Source: Acetispira formosa (nom. nud.) (GTDB taxonomy: Bacteria; Desulfobacterota; Desulfarculia; Adiutricales; Adiutricaceae). Taken from it: a stretch of 64,000 nucleotides of DNA. Where the stretch lies: assembly GCA_023525915.1 (NCBI GenBank), contig CP026657.1, positions 3,806,001 through 3,870,000 on the forward strand. Direction: 5' to 3'. The notes under the pieces are model-generated. The model searched no databases. It worked only from the letters and a program-made list of their open reading frames with translations, and was not told the DNA's origin. How positions within the stretch are numbered: position 1 is the stretch's first letter; each line of letters starts with the position of its first letter. Shown piece by piece: positions 43,378 through 51,768 of the stretch. Made by a program: the position numbers and the translations under genes.

Positions 43378-44107
43378 TACGGTTATCCACGACCTGCGTT
43401 CGGAGGAACATATTGAAGCGATTCACTTCTTGAAGGAGTATCTGGGGGCTGGGGAAACTAATCCGGTCGGCTTGCGCCTGACCGGCAACCTGGCCATAAT
43501 TGGCGTCTCTTCGGTTCTGGAAAGAAACGGCTGGAAGGTGCAGAAGTATCAGGCCGGCAACGACCATCTGGTTTTGGGATCGCCTCCCGGCGCTCCCACG
43601 CTGACGGTCTGGTATGGTCACGGCGGCTGGAAGGTGCGCCGCAGTGACGATGAATCGAGCGCCAACGCACCTGACCAGATGGCCAGGCTTGTGAGTGAAA
43701 TCCGGCCCGGCCAGGATGGGGACGACTGTCCCGGCGATGCGGATCGGAATAGAACCGTTGATGATTATTCGAAGATGACTGCGATTATCATTAACAGTGA
43801 TTCAATGGGTTATGGCAATTCAGAGGTTGGTCTGAAGCTGCTATTAACATATTTTGACACGTTGACGGCCATGGCCACTCCGCCGGAGATCATTTTTTTC
43901 TACAATTCCGCCGCCAAACTGACCACGCTGCCCTCGGCCGTTCTTCCGGCCATCAAGGATTTGGCCATGCAGGGCACCAATATTCTGACCTGCAGCATAT
44001 GTCTTGATCATTTCAATCTCGGCGACCAATTGAAGGTGGGCCGCAAAAGCAACATGTATGAGCTGATAAACATAATCACCACCTACGGCAACGTCATCTA
44101 CCTCTAG
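43370..44107 (+). CDS. yedF: YedF-like protein (selenium-metabolism type) with degenerate TusA domain
   Basis: A 245-residue protein. The C-terminal half is a DsrE-type domain: TAIIINSDSMGYGNSEVGLKLLLTYFDTL, a FYNSAAKLTTLPSAVLPAIKDL segment, ILTCSICLDHFNLGDQLKVG and KSNMYELINII, the selenium-metabolism YedF pattern with its cysteine pair. The N-terminal half keeps TusA spacing (VIHDLRSEEHIEAIHFLKEYL) but has lost the CPxP motif. The middle linker is hydrophilic. It overlaps the kinase stop by 8 nt with GGAG upstream (43360-43363), so it may report on the kinase. YedF proteins are linked to selenophosphate or sulfur transfer; function here is inferred. No selD or selA is in the window. Confidence 0.8.
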   Translation: MTDTVIHDLRSEEHIEAIHFLKEYLGAGETNPVGLRLTGNLAIIGVSSVLERNGWKVQKYQAGNDHLVLGSPPGAPTLTVWYGHGGWKVRRSDDESSANAPDQMARLVSEIRPGQDGDDCPGDADRNRTVDDYSKMTAIIINSDSMGYGNSEVGLKLLLTYFDTLTAMATPPEIIFFYNSAAKLTTLPSAVLPAIKDLAMQGTNILTCSICLDHFNLGDQLKVGRKSNMYELINIITTYGNVIYL

Positions 44108-44174
44108 CCCCAGGGCATAGCCCTGGACCCACGGATGCTGGCGCATCCTTCGTCCAGGTAACCCCTTCCCGGGG

Positions 44175-44286
44175 CGCCGGTTTTGGCGGCCATCATCGTA
44201 TTAAGAGCGGTGCCCCCTCAGCTTTAGCCGCGCCTATCGCGGAGGGGGCACCGCTCTTAATACGATGATGGCCGCCAAAACCGGCG
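44175..44286. repeat. Perfect 45-bp-stem inverted repeat
   Basis: The left arm 44175-44219 and right arm 44242-44286 are perfect reverse complements over 45 bp, with a 22-nt loop. It lies 67 bp after yedF in a 610-bp gap before ackA that also holds a tandem repeat (44311-44352) and a MITE (44441-44615). Far longer than an ordinary terminator stem and without a following T-run. Confidence 0.9.
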
Positions 44287-44310
44287 ATTACGGGAAAAGG
44301 TCACCCAGAC

Positions 44311-44352
44311 GTGGGGTCCGGGCCCGGCCCGGTGGGGTCCGGGCCCTGCCCG
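44311..44352 (+). repeat. 21-bp tandem duplication
   Basis: Two adjacent 21-bp units beginning GTGGGGTCCGGGCC, at 44311-44331 and 44332-44352, differ at one base. Very G+C rich, with the potential to fold on itself. No role is evident. Confidence 0.8.
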
Positions 44353-44440
44353 GCGGCATAATTGGCTTGCTATGTTGGGAGGAAAATGATTATAATGGGT
44401 GAAATTTAAATGTATGTCCTATGTCAGGGCGGATTTTTGC

Positions 44441-44615
44441 CAGCAATTCTCAAAGTAGATGGCAATTTTAAAATAGCAGGTCGCCCCGCAAGGGGGGACG
44501 GAGCGCCAGCGACTGGTTTTGGCGGCGAAACAGTTCTTCGCGAAGCAAAAATCGCACTTTTTGCGTAGCTGCACGGCACTTTTTGAAGGGAAAAAGTTTA
44601 CTTTGAGAATTGCTG
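44441..44615. mobile_element. 175-bp MITE, copy 1 (upstream of ackA)
   Basis: Begins CAGCAATTCTCAAAGTA and ends with its exact reverse complement (17-bp terminal inverted repeats). The flanking 9-mers GATTTTTGC (44432-44440) and GGTTTTTGC (44616-44624) match at 8 of 9 positions, a target-site duplication. The same length and ends occur at 46193-46367. The interior has no open frame. It lies 103 bp before the ackA start, so it may affect ackA expression. Confidence 0.88.
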
Positions 44616-44717
44616 GGTTTTTGCGGCAAAACTTTACGGCTTTGCCGCAGTTTGGTAATTCAGTCTGCCGCCAGAGGCGCGGCTAACTTTAAACTCAGGG
44701 CAGAAAGGCTCATAGCT

Positions 44718-45926
44718 ATGATCATTCTGGTTATTAACGCAGGCAGTTCATCAGTAAAGTTCACCTGCTTCGACATGTCAGGCGAGAAAAAGGTTCTGGC
44801 GGGCGGCCTGATCGAACGCATCGGCATCGAAGGCACTTCCATGAAGTACACCAACAACAAAGGTGACGTCATTAAGGCCGAAGTTGCGGTGAAGGACGCT
44901 CAGGAAGCAGTGAAGCTGATATCTGAAAATCTGATCGACCCCAAGCACGGCGTCTTGAAGTCTCTCGACGAAGTCAAAGCCATCGGCCACCGGGTGGTTC
45001 ACGGCGGCGAAAAGATCACCGATCCCGTCCTCATTGATGATTCGGTCAAGGCCACCATTCGCGATTGCTTCTCCATCGCGCCGCTCCACAATCCGCCCAA
45101 CCTCACCGGCATTGAAGCCTGTGAAGCCGTCTTCCCCGGCGTTCCCAATGTGGGCGTGTTCGATACGGCTTTCCACTCCACCATGCCTCCCCATGCTTTC
45201 CTCTACGGCATACCCTATGATCTGTATGAGGAACACAAAATCCGCCGCTACGGCTTCCACGGCACCAGCCACGCCTATGTCTCCCGTCAGGCGGCCGCCC
45301 TTCTGGGCTCCAAGCCGGAAGACGTCAAGGTCATCGTCTGCCACCTCGGCAACGGCGGCTCCATCAGCGCGGTCGACGGCGGCAAATGCCAGGACACCTC
45401 CATGGGCCTGACTCCGCTGGAAGGCCTTATAATGGGCACCCGCTGCGGTGATATGGACCCGGCCATTGTCTGGAACGTCATGAACATCAAAAAGCTCGAC
45501 ACCGCCGGTATCGACAGCTTTTTTAACAAGAAGTGCGGCATGCTGGGCCTGGCCGGAATCAATTCCTCGGATCTGCGCGATATCGAAGAAGCCCATTTGG
45601 CCGGCAACAAGCAGTGCACCCAGGCTTTGGAAACTTATGCCTATCGCATCAAGAAATATATCGGCGCCTACATGGCCGCCCTCGGCGGCCTGGACATTCT
45701 GGCTTTCACCGCCGGTGTGGGCGAGAATTCCAACACCATGCGCGAAATGGTCCTGAAGGGTATGGCCGGTTTGGGCTTTAAGCTGGACAAAGATAAAAAT
45801 GATGTCCGCAGCCCTGAAGCCCGCTTCATCAACGCCAGCGATAGCCGCATCAAAATTGCGGTCATCCCCACTGATGAAGAGCAGGAAATTGCCGGACAGA
45901 CCCTGGCCATCGTTTCCAAAAAGTAA
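44718..45926 (+). CDS. ackA: Acetate kinase
   Basis: A complete 402-residue acetokinase. Landmarks: LVINAGSSSVKF at the N terminus, GHRVVHGGEK, FDTAFHSTMPPHAFLYGIPYDLYE, RRYGFHGTSHAYVS, CHLGNGGSISAVDGGKC, MGTRCGDMDP, FTAGVGENS and the final IPTDEEQEIA. It makes acetate and ATP from acetyl phosphate, the last step of acetogenic or fermentative energy metabolism. The ATG at 44718 has AGAAAGG upstream and fits the family start. No phosphotransacetylase gene adjoins it. Two copies of a 175-bp MITE flank it closely, at 44441 and 46193. The rho-independent terminator is at 45981. Fits the CODH gene at 63181. Confidence 0.97.
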   Translation: MIILVINAGSSSVKFTCFDMSGEKKVLAGGLIERIGIEGTSMKYTNNKGDVIKAEVAVKDAQEAVKLISENLIDPKHGVLKSLDEVKAIGHRVVHGGEKITDPVLIDDSVKATIRDCFSIAPLHNPPNLTGIEACEAVFPGVPNVGVFDTAFHSTMPPHAFLYGIPYDLYEEHKIRRYGFHGTSHAYVSRQAAALLGSKPEDVKVIVCHLGNGGSISAVDGGKCQDTSMGLTPLEGLIMGTRCGDMDPAIVWNVMNIKKLDTAGIDSFFNKKCGMLGLAGINSSDLRDIEEAHLAGNKQCTQALETYAYRIKKYIGAYMAALGGLDILAFTAGVGENSNTMREMVLKGMAGLGFKLDKDKNDVRSPEARFINASDSRIKIAVIPTDEEQEIAGQTLAIVSKK

Positions 45927-45980
45927 TCGCCCTTTGCGGGGAGTGCTTTCCGGTACTCACCGGGGCGATGAGCATGATTC

Positions 45981-46019
45981 GGCCGAACCGTGGATTTAAC
46001 GGTTCGGCCGTTGGTTTTT
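45981..46019 (+). terminator. Terminator of ackA
   Basis: GGCCGAACCG at 45981-45990 pairs perfectly with 46000-46009 across a 9-nt loop and is followed by GTTGGTTTTTA. It is 54 nt past the ackA stop. Confidence 0.85.
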
Positions 46020-46192
46020 AGAAATGTGGCCAGCCTTATTGATTTTATGCTCATATAATGGCAAAATGCACAACGGCTCAAGAGAGCGCAGATTGCTGTT
46101 CCGAAACGCGCAGAATCCCGCATTATTTGCCCCCAAATAATACTCAACCGGCCAACCGGCGAAAAATCCGGTATAGCAACGCTGTGCCGGCA

Positions 46193-46367
46193 CAGCAATT
46201 CTCAAAGTAGATGGTATTTTTAAAATAGCAGGTCGACCCCAGAGGGGAGACGGAGCGCTAGCGACTGGTTTTGACGGCAAAAAAGCCACTTGCGGAACAA
46301 AAACCACGCTTTTTGTGCAGCTGCAAGCTGTAAGTTCAAGGGAAAAAGTTTACTTTGAGAATTGCTG
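46193..46367. mobile_element. 175-bp MITE, copy 2 (downstream of ackA)
   Basis: Same 175-bp length and the same 17-bp terminal inverted repeats as copy 1, starting CAGCAATTCTCAAAGTA. It is flanked by a perfect 9-bp direct duplication, GTGCCGGCA, at 46184-46192 and 46368-46376. Interior similarity to copy 1 is clear (AAATAGCAGGTCG, GGAGACGGAGCG, GCGACTGGTTTTG). It separates ackA from the aminotransferase gene. Confidence 0.92.
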
Positions 46368-46417
46368 GTGCCGGCAATTAATGACCTCAACCCATTGACC
46401 TGCCAGGAGTCAGACCC

Positions 46418-47614
46418 ATGACCGCCTTTTCTGAAAGGATACCCTACATGCGAGCCTCGGCCGACGTGGTTCGCGTGTTGTTTGAATCCGTAACCGATCC
46501 CGGAACAATAACCTTCGGGGCCGGCGCACCGGCCAAAGAGGCCCTGCCTGTTGATGAAGTGGCCGAAATTTCGCGGGACATTTTTACCAAAGACGGCGTG
46601 GGCTGCCAAATGCTTCAGTATGGGAACCCTATGGGGCTTCCTGAACTGCGGCAGGTGGTGCTGGACCATCTCTTGACTCCGCATGGTCTTCCGGCCAGGT
46701 ATGAAAATATCATAATCTCCAACGGCGGGCTGGAAGGGTTGTGCATGATCAGCCACCTCTATCTGGAGCCTGGTGATGTGGTGCTGGTTGAATCGCCCAC
46801 CTTTGTTCAGACCATCGAGACTTTTCAACTGTTTCAGGCCCGCTGTATGGCCGTTGAGACGGATAAGGACGGTTTTGTCATTGAGGCGCTTGAAGAGAAC
46901 ATTAAGAAATACAATCCCCGGCTCATATATGTAATTCCGACTTTTCAGAATCCGTCGGGCCGGACCACCACGCTTGAGCGGAGAGAGGCCATTGCGGAAC
47001 TGGCCCGCCGTTATGATGTAATGGTGATTGAGGACGATCCCTATAGTGAGCTGCGATACAGTGGTGTTGCTTTGCCCTCCATCAAAAGCTTTGATACCAC
47101 GGGGCACGTTATCTATGCCAACAGCTTTTCGAAAATTTTTTCACCTGGCTGCCGGTTGGGATATGTTTATGCTGATCAGGAAATTGTGGACAGGATGTAT
47201 GATGTTAAAACAGCGACCAACTCTTTGACCAACGTTTATACACAGGTTATCTGCGCTGAGTTTTTCATCAGAGGCTATTATCCTGAGCACCTCAAGCGCC
47301 TTCGTGAAATACACGGTGGGCGCCGCGACGCTCTGATGAACAGCCTGGCGGCGCATATGCCCGCGGAGGTGACTTGGGTCCACCCTGACGGAGGCCTTTT
47401 CTCATGGGTGTGTTTGCCTGATTGGCTGAGTTCGACCGAACTGTTGCCGGAAGTAATGGCCGCCGGCGCGACTTATCTGCCCGGCAGGCAGTTCTTCGCT
47501 GAGGGGCAGCCGATTCTGGACAGTTGTATGCGTTTGAGTTTTGGTCAGATACCGCCCGAGACAATTGACAAGGGCGTTCAAATCATAGCGGAAGTGGTCA
47601 AGTCAAAGCTGTAG
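46418..47614 (+). CDS. PLP-dependent aminotransferase (class I/II, 2-aminoadipate-type)
   Basis: A 398-residue fold-type I aminotransferase: FGAGAPAKEALPVDEV, a substrate loop LQYGNPMGLPELRQVV, IISNGGLEGLCMISHLYLEPGDVVLVESPTF, VIPTFQNPSGRTTTLERR, EDDPYSELRY and the PLP lysine in NSFSKIFSPGCRLGYV. This is the LysN/2-aminoadipate and MocR-catalytic-domain type that uses aromatic or branched amino acids and 2-oxoacids. Specific substrate unknown. AGGAG precedes the ATG. It stands after a MITE and 70 nt before the HD gene. Confidence 0.93.
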   Translation: MTAFSERIPYMRASADVVRVLFESVTDPGTITFGAGAPAKEALPVDEVAEISRDIFTKDGVGCQMLQYGNPMGLPELRQVVLDHLLTPHGLPARYENIIISNGGLEGLCMISHLYLEPGDVVLVESPTFVQTIETFQLFQARCMAVETDKDGFVIEALEENIKKYNPRLIYVIPTFQNPSGRTTTLERREAIAELARRYDVMVIEDDPYSELRYSGVALPSIKSFDTTGHVIYANSFSKIFSPGCRLGYVYADQEIVDRMYDVKTATNSLTNVYTQVICAEFFIRGYYPEHLKRLREIHGGRRDALMNSLAAHMPAEVTWVHPDGGLFSWVCLPDWLSSTELLPEVMAAGATYLPGRQFFAEGQPILDSCMRLSFGQIPPETIDKGVQIIAEVVKSKL

Positions 47615-47686
47615 GCCGCCAGGAAGGCCGTAGCCTGATACAGGCGGCTGGTGGAGGTCATGGTTGTTTGCCGCCGGGAGAATCTT

Positions 47687-48253
47687 ATGGATATAACACA
47701 GTTGAACGACAGCCTTATTTTTATCCAGCGTGCGGAAAATCTGAAAAATACGCTCAGGTATGCCTATACCTCCACTGGTCGCCCGGAAAGCACAGCCGAA
47801 CATACTTGGCGGCTGTGTCTGCTCATCATGGTTTTTTCAAAATACTTTGAAGGCGCGGACTTGAGTAAACTTTTGCGGCTGGCTGTTATTCACGATTTAG
47901 GCGAGGCTGTCTGCGGTGATGTGCCGGCCATTGTCCAGTCTGAAGGTGATGACAAGTCACTTGTTGAGCGCCGGGGCATGTGTGATTTGTGCGATGGGCT
48001 GCCGGAAGCTGTCAGGTCGGAATTCATGGCGCTGTGGGATGAATACGAAGGCGCCTCTACTTTGGAAGCCCGTCTGGTTAAGGGGCTTGACAAGCTGGAA
48101 ACGATCATGCAGCACAACCAGGGGGCGAACCCCCCTGGCTTTGACTACAATTTTAACCTCACCTATGGGCTGGAGTATACTTCCGCCCATCCGCTGCTCA
48201 ACCGGATCAGGGAACTGGTTGATAAGGAAACCAGGGCCAAGGCGGCCGGGTAA
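47687..48253 (+). CDS. HD-domain hydrolase (YfbR/5'-nucleotidase-like)
   Basis: A 188-residue protein with the HD metal site: STAEHTWRLCLLIMVF, then RLAVIHDLGEAVCGDVPA, and KLETIMQHNQG later, the H...HD...D order of YfbR-like proteins (Pfam HD_3). Known relatives hydrolyse 5'-deoxynucleoside monophosphates; the substrate here is predicted only. The ATG at 47687 has GGGAG upstream and the family alignment begins at MDITQLND. Upstream frame extension has no support. A strong terminator follows at 48345. Confidence 0.88.
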   Translation: MDITQLNDSLIFIQRAENLKNTLRYAYTSTGRPESTAEHTWRLCLLIMVFSKYFEGADLSKLLRLAVIHDLGEAVCGDVPAIVQSEGDDKSLVERRGMCDLCDGLPEAVRSEFMALWDEYEGASTLEARLVKGLDKLETIMQHNQGANPPGFDYNFNLTYGLEYTSAHPLLNRIRELVDKETRAKAAG

Positions 48254-48344
48254 TTGTCTTCGCGGCAATAATTTCCCAGGTGAGGTCCGCGGGAAAGGCC
48301 TTTTTCATTCCGGCCGGGCAGCGATAGGACTTCCACCTTTAACA

Positions 48345-48393
48345 CACCCCCTTACCTGTCGCTTGAATGCGCCGCTGTAAGGGGGCGTTTTTT
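48345..48393 (+). terminator. Terminator after the HD gene
   Basis: CCCCCTTAC at 48347-48355 pairs with GTAAGGGGG at 48377-48385; a run of seven T follows (48388 onward). It isolates the HD gene from the MocR gene. Confidence 0.85.
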
Positions 48394-48458
48394 TGCGTGG
48401 CTTAAAAGTTGGGCGGATGCTTTTTTCCTGTGCCGCTGTAATTTAATTATTGCAAATC

Positions 48459-48484
48459 CATACAATTTGGAGTATGTTTGTATG
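48459..48484. promoter_or_regulatory. Operator-like inverted repeat upstream of the MocR gene
   Basis: CATACAA at 48459-48465 and TTGTATG at 48478-48484 form an inverted repeat with a 12-nt spacer, 35 nt upstream of the GTG start. MocR proteins bind spaced ATACNA-type repeats near their own promoters, so this is the probable autoregulatory site. Confidence 0.5.
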
Positions 48485-48518
48485 CATCCACCATTGCCAT
48501 ATTTATTGGAGCCCGGAA

Positions 48519-49928
48519 GTGTCATCCAATCCTTTTGTCCAGTGTTCAATGTCCTGGAAACCGGACCGGTCATTGCTGAAAAGGCCGTTTTATCTTTCAG
48601 TGGCCAGGGCTTTGGAGCATGATATCCAGGGCGGTTTTCTGGCGGCCGATACCAGGCTCCCCACCCAGCGGGAACTGGCGGACTATTTGAACCTGAATTT
48701 TACGACCATTACCAGGGCCTATAAAATCTGTGAGCAAAAAGGGCTGATTTATGCGGTAACCGGGTGCGGAACTTTTGTGTCGCCGGGCGCGGCCTGTTCC
48801 ATCACCATTTCAAAAGACGGCCTTTCCGGTGATTGTATCGACCTTGGCTTTGTGGCCTCTTTTGAAGAGTGCAATCACATGATTGTGGAAAACGCCAGGG
48901 CCGTGATCGGAAAATGTTATGTTGAGCACCTTTTCAACTACCATGACCCCACCGGAATTCTTCATCAGAAAAAGGCCGGTTTAAACTGGATGGCCGCTTT
49001 TGGTCTGAGGGCCGAAGCTGAACAGGTGGCCATTGTTTCCGGCTCTCAAAACGCGCTGGCCATCACGCTTTTGGCCCTGTTTGAGCCGGGGCAGGCCATT
49101 GCGGTTGATGGTTATACCTTTTCGAATTTTATCGAGCTGGCCAAAATGCATCATATTCAATTGATTCCAGTGCCAGGCGATAATCACGGAATGCTGCCGG
49201 ACGCGCTGGAGAGGCGGTGCCGCCTGAACAATATCAGCGGCGTTTTCCTGATGCCTTCCTGCTGTAATCCGACCACGGTCATGATCTCGGATGACCGCAA
49301 AAAGGAACTGGCCGCCGTTATCGATAAATATCAGCTCATCACCATTGAAGATGACAGCCACGCTTTTTTGACCGCCGGTATTGTTGAGGACTACCGGCAG
49401 CCCCTGTTCCAGCTGCTGCCGGAGCGAACGGTGTATGTCTGCGGAACATCCAAGCCGATCTGCTCCGGTCTGCGGGTGGCTTTTATGGTTTTCGGCCAAA
49501 ATTTCAAGGAAAAGGTCTGCCGGGCTGTTTTTAACGTCAATGTCAAAACCTCATCCATGGACGCTGAAATTATCAGCGACGTCATCCTGTCCGGCAAAGC
49601 CCTTAAAGTCGTGGAAGAAAAGAAGAGATTGGCCCGGTGTGCAAATGATCTTTTTGATCAATATTTTCCAGAGGCCGCCGGAGCGGCCGGTCATCCGCTC
49701 AGTTTTTACCGGTGGCTGCCGATAAGTAAAAATCTGGGCTGTGAAGTTGAGGCGGTTTTAAAGCGGCAGGGGGTCAGGGTTTTTCACTCCAGCCGTTTTC
49801 TGGTCGGCCATGGCCGGGGCGGCCAGTTTCTGAGGGTTTCATTGGCTTCGGCCAATTCTTTGGAAAGGCTGTCCACAGGTTTGAAAATTCTCAGAGCGAA
49901 TCTGAGACGATCCAGGGGAGGCAATTGA
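48519..49928 (+). CDS. MocR-type transcriptional regulator (GntR HTH plus aminotransferase domain)
   Basis: A 469-residue protein. The N-terminal GntR winged helix reads LSVARALEHDIQGGFLAADTRLPTQRELADYLNLNFTTITRAYKICEQKGLI; the C-terminal domain is an aminotransferase fold with QKKAGLNWMAAFGLRAE, LPDALERRCRLN, SCCNPTTVMISDDRRK-like motifs and EDDSHAF. The PLP lysine position reads CGTSKPICSGLRVAF. MocR proteins sense PLP-linked metabolites. I prefer the GTG at 48519, with GGAG 8 nt upstream, over the ATG at 48549, which has none. Its stop overlaps the SufC start (TGATG), so it shares a transcript with sufC-sufBD. A regulatory link is suggested but unproven. Confidence 0.85.
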   Translation: MSSNPFVQCSMSWKPDRSLLKRPFYLSVARALEHDIQGGFLAADTRLPTQRELADYLNLNFTTITRAYKICEQKGLIYAVTGCGTFVSPGAACSITISKDGLSGDCIDLGFVASFEECNHMIVENARAVIGKCYVEHLFNYHDPTGILHQKKAGLNWMAAFGLRAEAEQVAIVSGSQNALAITLLALFEPGQAIAVDGYTFSNFIELAKMHHIQLIPVPGDNHGMLPDALERRCRLNNISGVFLMPSCCNPTTVMISDDRKKELAAVIDKYQLITIEDDSHAFLTAGIVEDYRQPLFQLLPERTVYVCGTSKPICSGLRVAFMVFGQNFKEKVCRAVFNVNVKTSSMDAEIISDVILSGKALKVVEEKKRLARCANDLFDQYFPEAAGAAGHPLSFYRWLPISKNLGCEVEAVLKRQGVRVFHSSRFLVGHGRGGQFLRVSLASANSLERLSTGLKILRANLRRSRGGN

Positions 49929-50662
49929 TGCTGGAGTTGAAGAATATATGTTTTGAAGTCCGGGATGATTCCGGGGCGGCCGCTAAAGATATTTTGCGCG
50001 ACGTCAGTCTGACGGTGGATGAAAAGTGCTTTGTCGTCATCACCGGCCCCAACGGCGGAGGCAAATCAACGCTGGCCAAGCTGATAATGGGGATAGAGCG
50101 GCCCACCCAGGGCCAAATCCTCTTTGAGGGCCGGGATATCACCGGCCTGAGCATCACTGAACGGGCCCAATTGGGCCTGGGCTTCGCCTTTCAGCAGCCG
50201 GTGCGCTTTAAAGGGCTGACCGTTCAGGATTTGCTATCCCTGGCCGCCGGTCGGGCGCTTGACGTTAACAGCGTCTGCGGCTATTTGTCGGAAGTCGGCC
50301 TGTGCGCTAAAGACTATGTGGAACGGGAAGTCAATGGCAGCCTCTCCGGCGGTGAACTGAAACGGATCGAGATTGCCATGCAGATTGCCCGTTCGCCCAA
50401 GCTCTCGATCTTTGATGAGCCTGAAGCCGGTATCGATCTGTGGAGCTTTCAGAACCTGATCCGGGTTTTTGAAAAAATGCGCGAGACCATCAAGGGCCCG
50501 GTGATTATCATTTCCCATCAGGAGCGCATTCTGGAAATCGCCGATCGAATCATCGTCATTGCCGACGGGCGGGTCAAAGCCGAAGGGGCTAAAAATGATG
50601 TTCTGCCCCAATTGCTTGTGGATTCAGGGGCCTGTGATTTTTATAAGGGGCTGAGGATATGA
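49928..50662 (+). CDS. sufC: SufC-like ABC ATPase
   Basis: A 244-residue ABC ATPase. Walker A GPNGGGKSTLAKLIMG, Q-loop LGFAFQQPVRFKGLTVQDLL, signature NGSLSGGELKRIEIAMQIA, Walker B LSIFDEPEAGIDLWS and the switch IISHQERIL are those of SufC, which powers iron-sulfur cluster assembly with SufB/SufD. No transmembrane partner is near. The ATG overlaps the MocR stop by 1 nt with GGGAGG upstream; its stop overlaps the next gene by 4 nt. Only one SufBD-type gene follows and no sufS, sufE or sufU, so this is the minimal two-gene type found in many anaerobes. Confidence 0.92.
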   Translation: MLELKNICFEVRDDSGAAAKDILRDVSLTVDEKCFVVITGPNGGGKSTLAKLIMGIERPTQGQILFEGRDITGLSITERAQLGLGFAFQQPVRFKGLTVQDLLSLAAGRALDVNSVCGYLSEVGLCAKDYVEREVNGSLSGGELKRIEIAMQIARSPKLSIFDEPEAGIDLWSFQNLIRVFEKMRETIKGPVIIISHQERILEIADRIIVIADGRVKAEGAKNDVLPQLLVDSGACDFYKGLRI

Positions 50663-51573
50663 ATGAAGTAGATAAAAGTCTGTTGAGCAAAATAAGCGGA
50701 CTGGAGGCCGTGCCGCCGGGGGCCTATAATTTGCGCGTCAATGGCTCCAGCGCCGGGCGGGCCGACAGCGAAAACGTCTCCATCCGGCCCAAGGATGACG
50801 GCACGGGGCTGGATATACATGTCCGGCCCGGAACCAGGGATAAACTGCACATCCCGGTGATAGTCAGTCAGGCTGGCCTGGTTGATGTGGTGCAGAATGA
50901 CTTTTTCATCGGTGAGGGCGCGGATGTGTCCATAGTGGCCGGCTGCGGAATCCATAACGACAGCCATGCCCAGATGCGCCATGACGGCCTGCATATATTC
51001 CACATCGACCGGAACGCGCGGGTGTTTTATGAGGAAAAGCATTATGGGGAGGGGCTTGGAAGCGGGGAGAACGTGCTGAATCCGGTGACGGATATTTTTA
51101 TGGAGGCCGGCGCCTATATGGAAATGGAAACCGTTCAGATTGAGGGCGTGGATTCCACCAGACGCATCACCAGGGCCGTGCTGGGGGAGGGCGCGACTTT
51201 GATCGTCCGGGAAAAGCTGATGACCCATGATTCCCAGACGGCGGAAACCGCTTTTGAAGTTGATTTGAATGGCGACGATTCCAGCGCCAATGTCATATCC
51301 AGATCAGTGGCCAAGGACAGGTCTTCGCAGATTTTTTTATCCCGGATTAACGGCAATAGCCGCTGCATGGGACATTCCGAATGCGACGCCATAATCATGG
51401 ATAACGCCAGCGTCAAAGCTATCCCGGAAATCACGGCCAATCATGGGGAAGCTTCCCTGATTCATGAGGCGGCCATTGGCAAGATCGCCGGTGAACAGCT
51501 CATCAAGCTTATGACGCTGGGCCTGAGTCAGGAGGAAGCGGAGAGTCAGATTGTCAATGGTTTCCTGAAATAG
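50659..51573 (+). CDS. SufB/SufD-like scaffold protein (short form)
   Basis: A 304-residue protein with the right-handed beta-helix of SufB/SufD in its C-terminal two-thirds: a run GEGADVSIVAGCGIHND, ENVLNPVTDIFMEAGAYMEMETVQIEGVD, HSECDAIIMDNASVKAIPEI and the conserved end NHGEASLIHEAAIGKI followed by LMTLGLSQEEAESQIVNGF. It is much shorter than SufB (about 470 residues) and lacks its N-terminal part, as in the minimal SUF-like systems of anaerobes. The ATGA overlap with SufC shows coupling. It would form the scaffold for cluster assembly. Confidence 0.88.
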   Translation: MNEVDKSLLSKISGLEAVPPGAYNLRVNGSSAGRADSENVSIRPKDDGTGLDIHVRPGTRDKLHIPVIVSQAGLVDVVQNDFFIGEGADVSIVAGCGIHNDSHAQMRHDGLHIFHIDRNARVFYEEKHYGEGLGSGENVLNPVTDIFMEAGAYMEMETVQIEGVDSTRRITRAVLGEGATLIVREKLMTHDSQTAETAFEVDLNGDDSSANVISRSVAKDRSSQIFLSRINGNSRCMGHSECDAIIMDNASVKAIPEITANHGEASLIHEAAIGKIAGEQLIKLMTLGLSQEEAESQIVNGFLK

Positions 51574-51768
51574 CTTTCAGGGCCGCCTTCAGTTTGATGA
51601 CAAAGTCATTCCGTCGTCGTGGCCATCAGCGGTGCAGCATCGTGAAAAGCGTGGTTTTCACGATGCGAGTATCATCCAGCCCTTTAATATCAGTCGCTAT
51701 CACTCCGTCGCCTACGGCGACTTTTCCAAGCCTGAATGATCGATTTTACCAAATAGGGGGGGCGGCAG

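Noticed and set aside
44778..45596. 272-codon minus-strand open frame inside ackA
   Set aside because: Antisense shadow of a gene with every acetate kinase motif; no ribosome binding site or domain.
46220..47107. 295-codon minus-strand frame over the aminotransferase
   Set aside because: Shadow frame; it runs into the MITE and has no domain.
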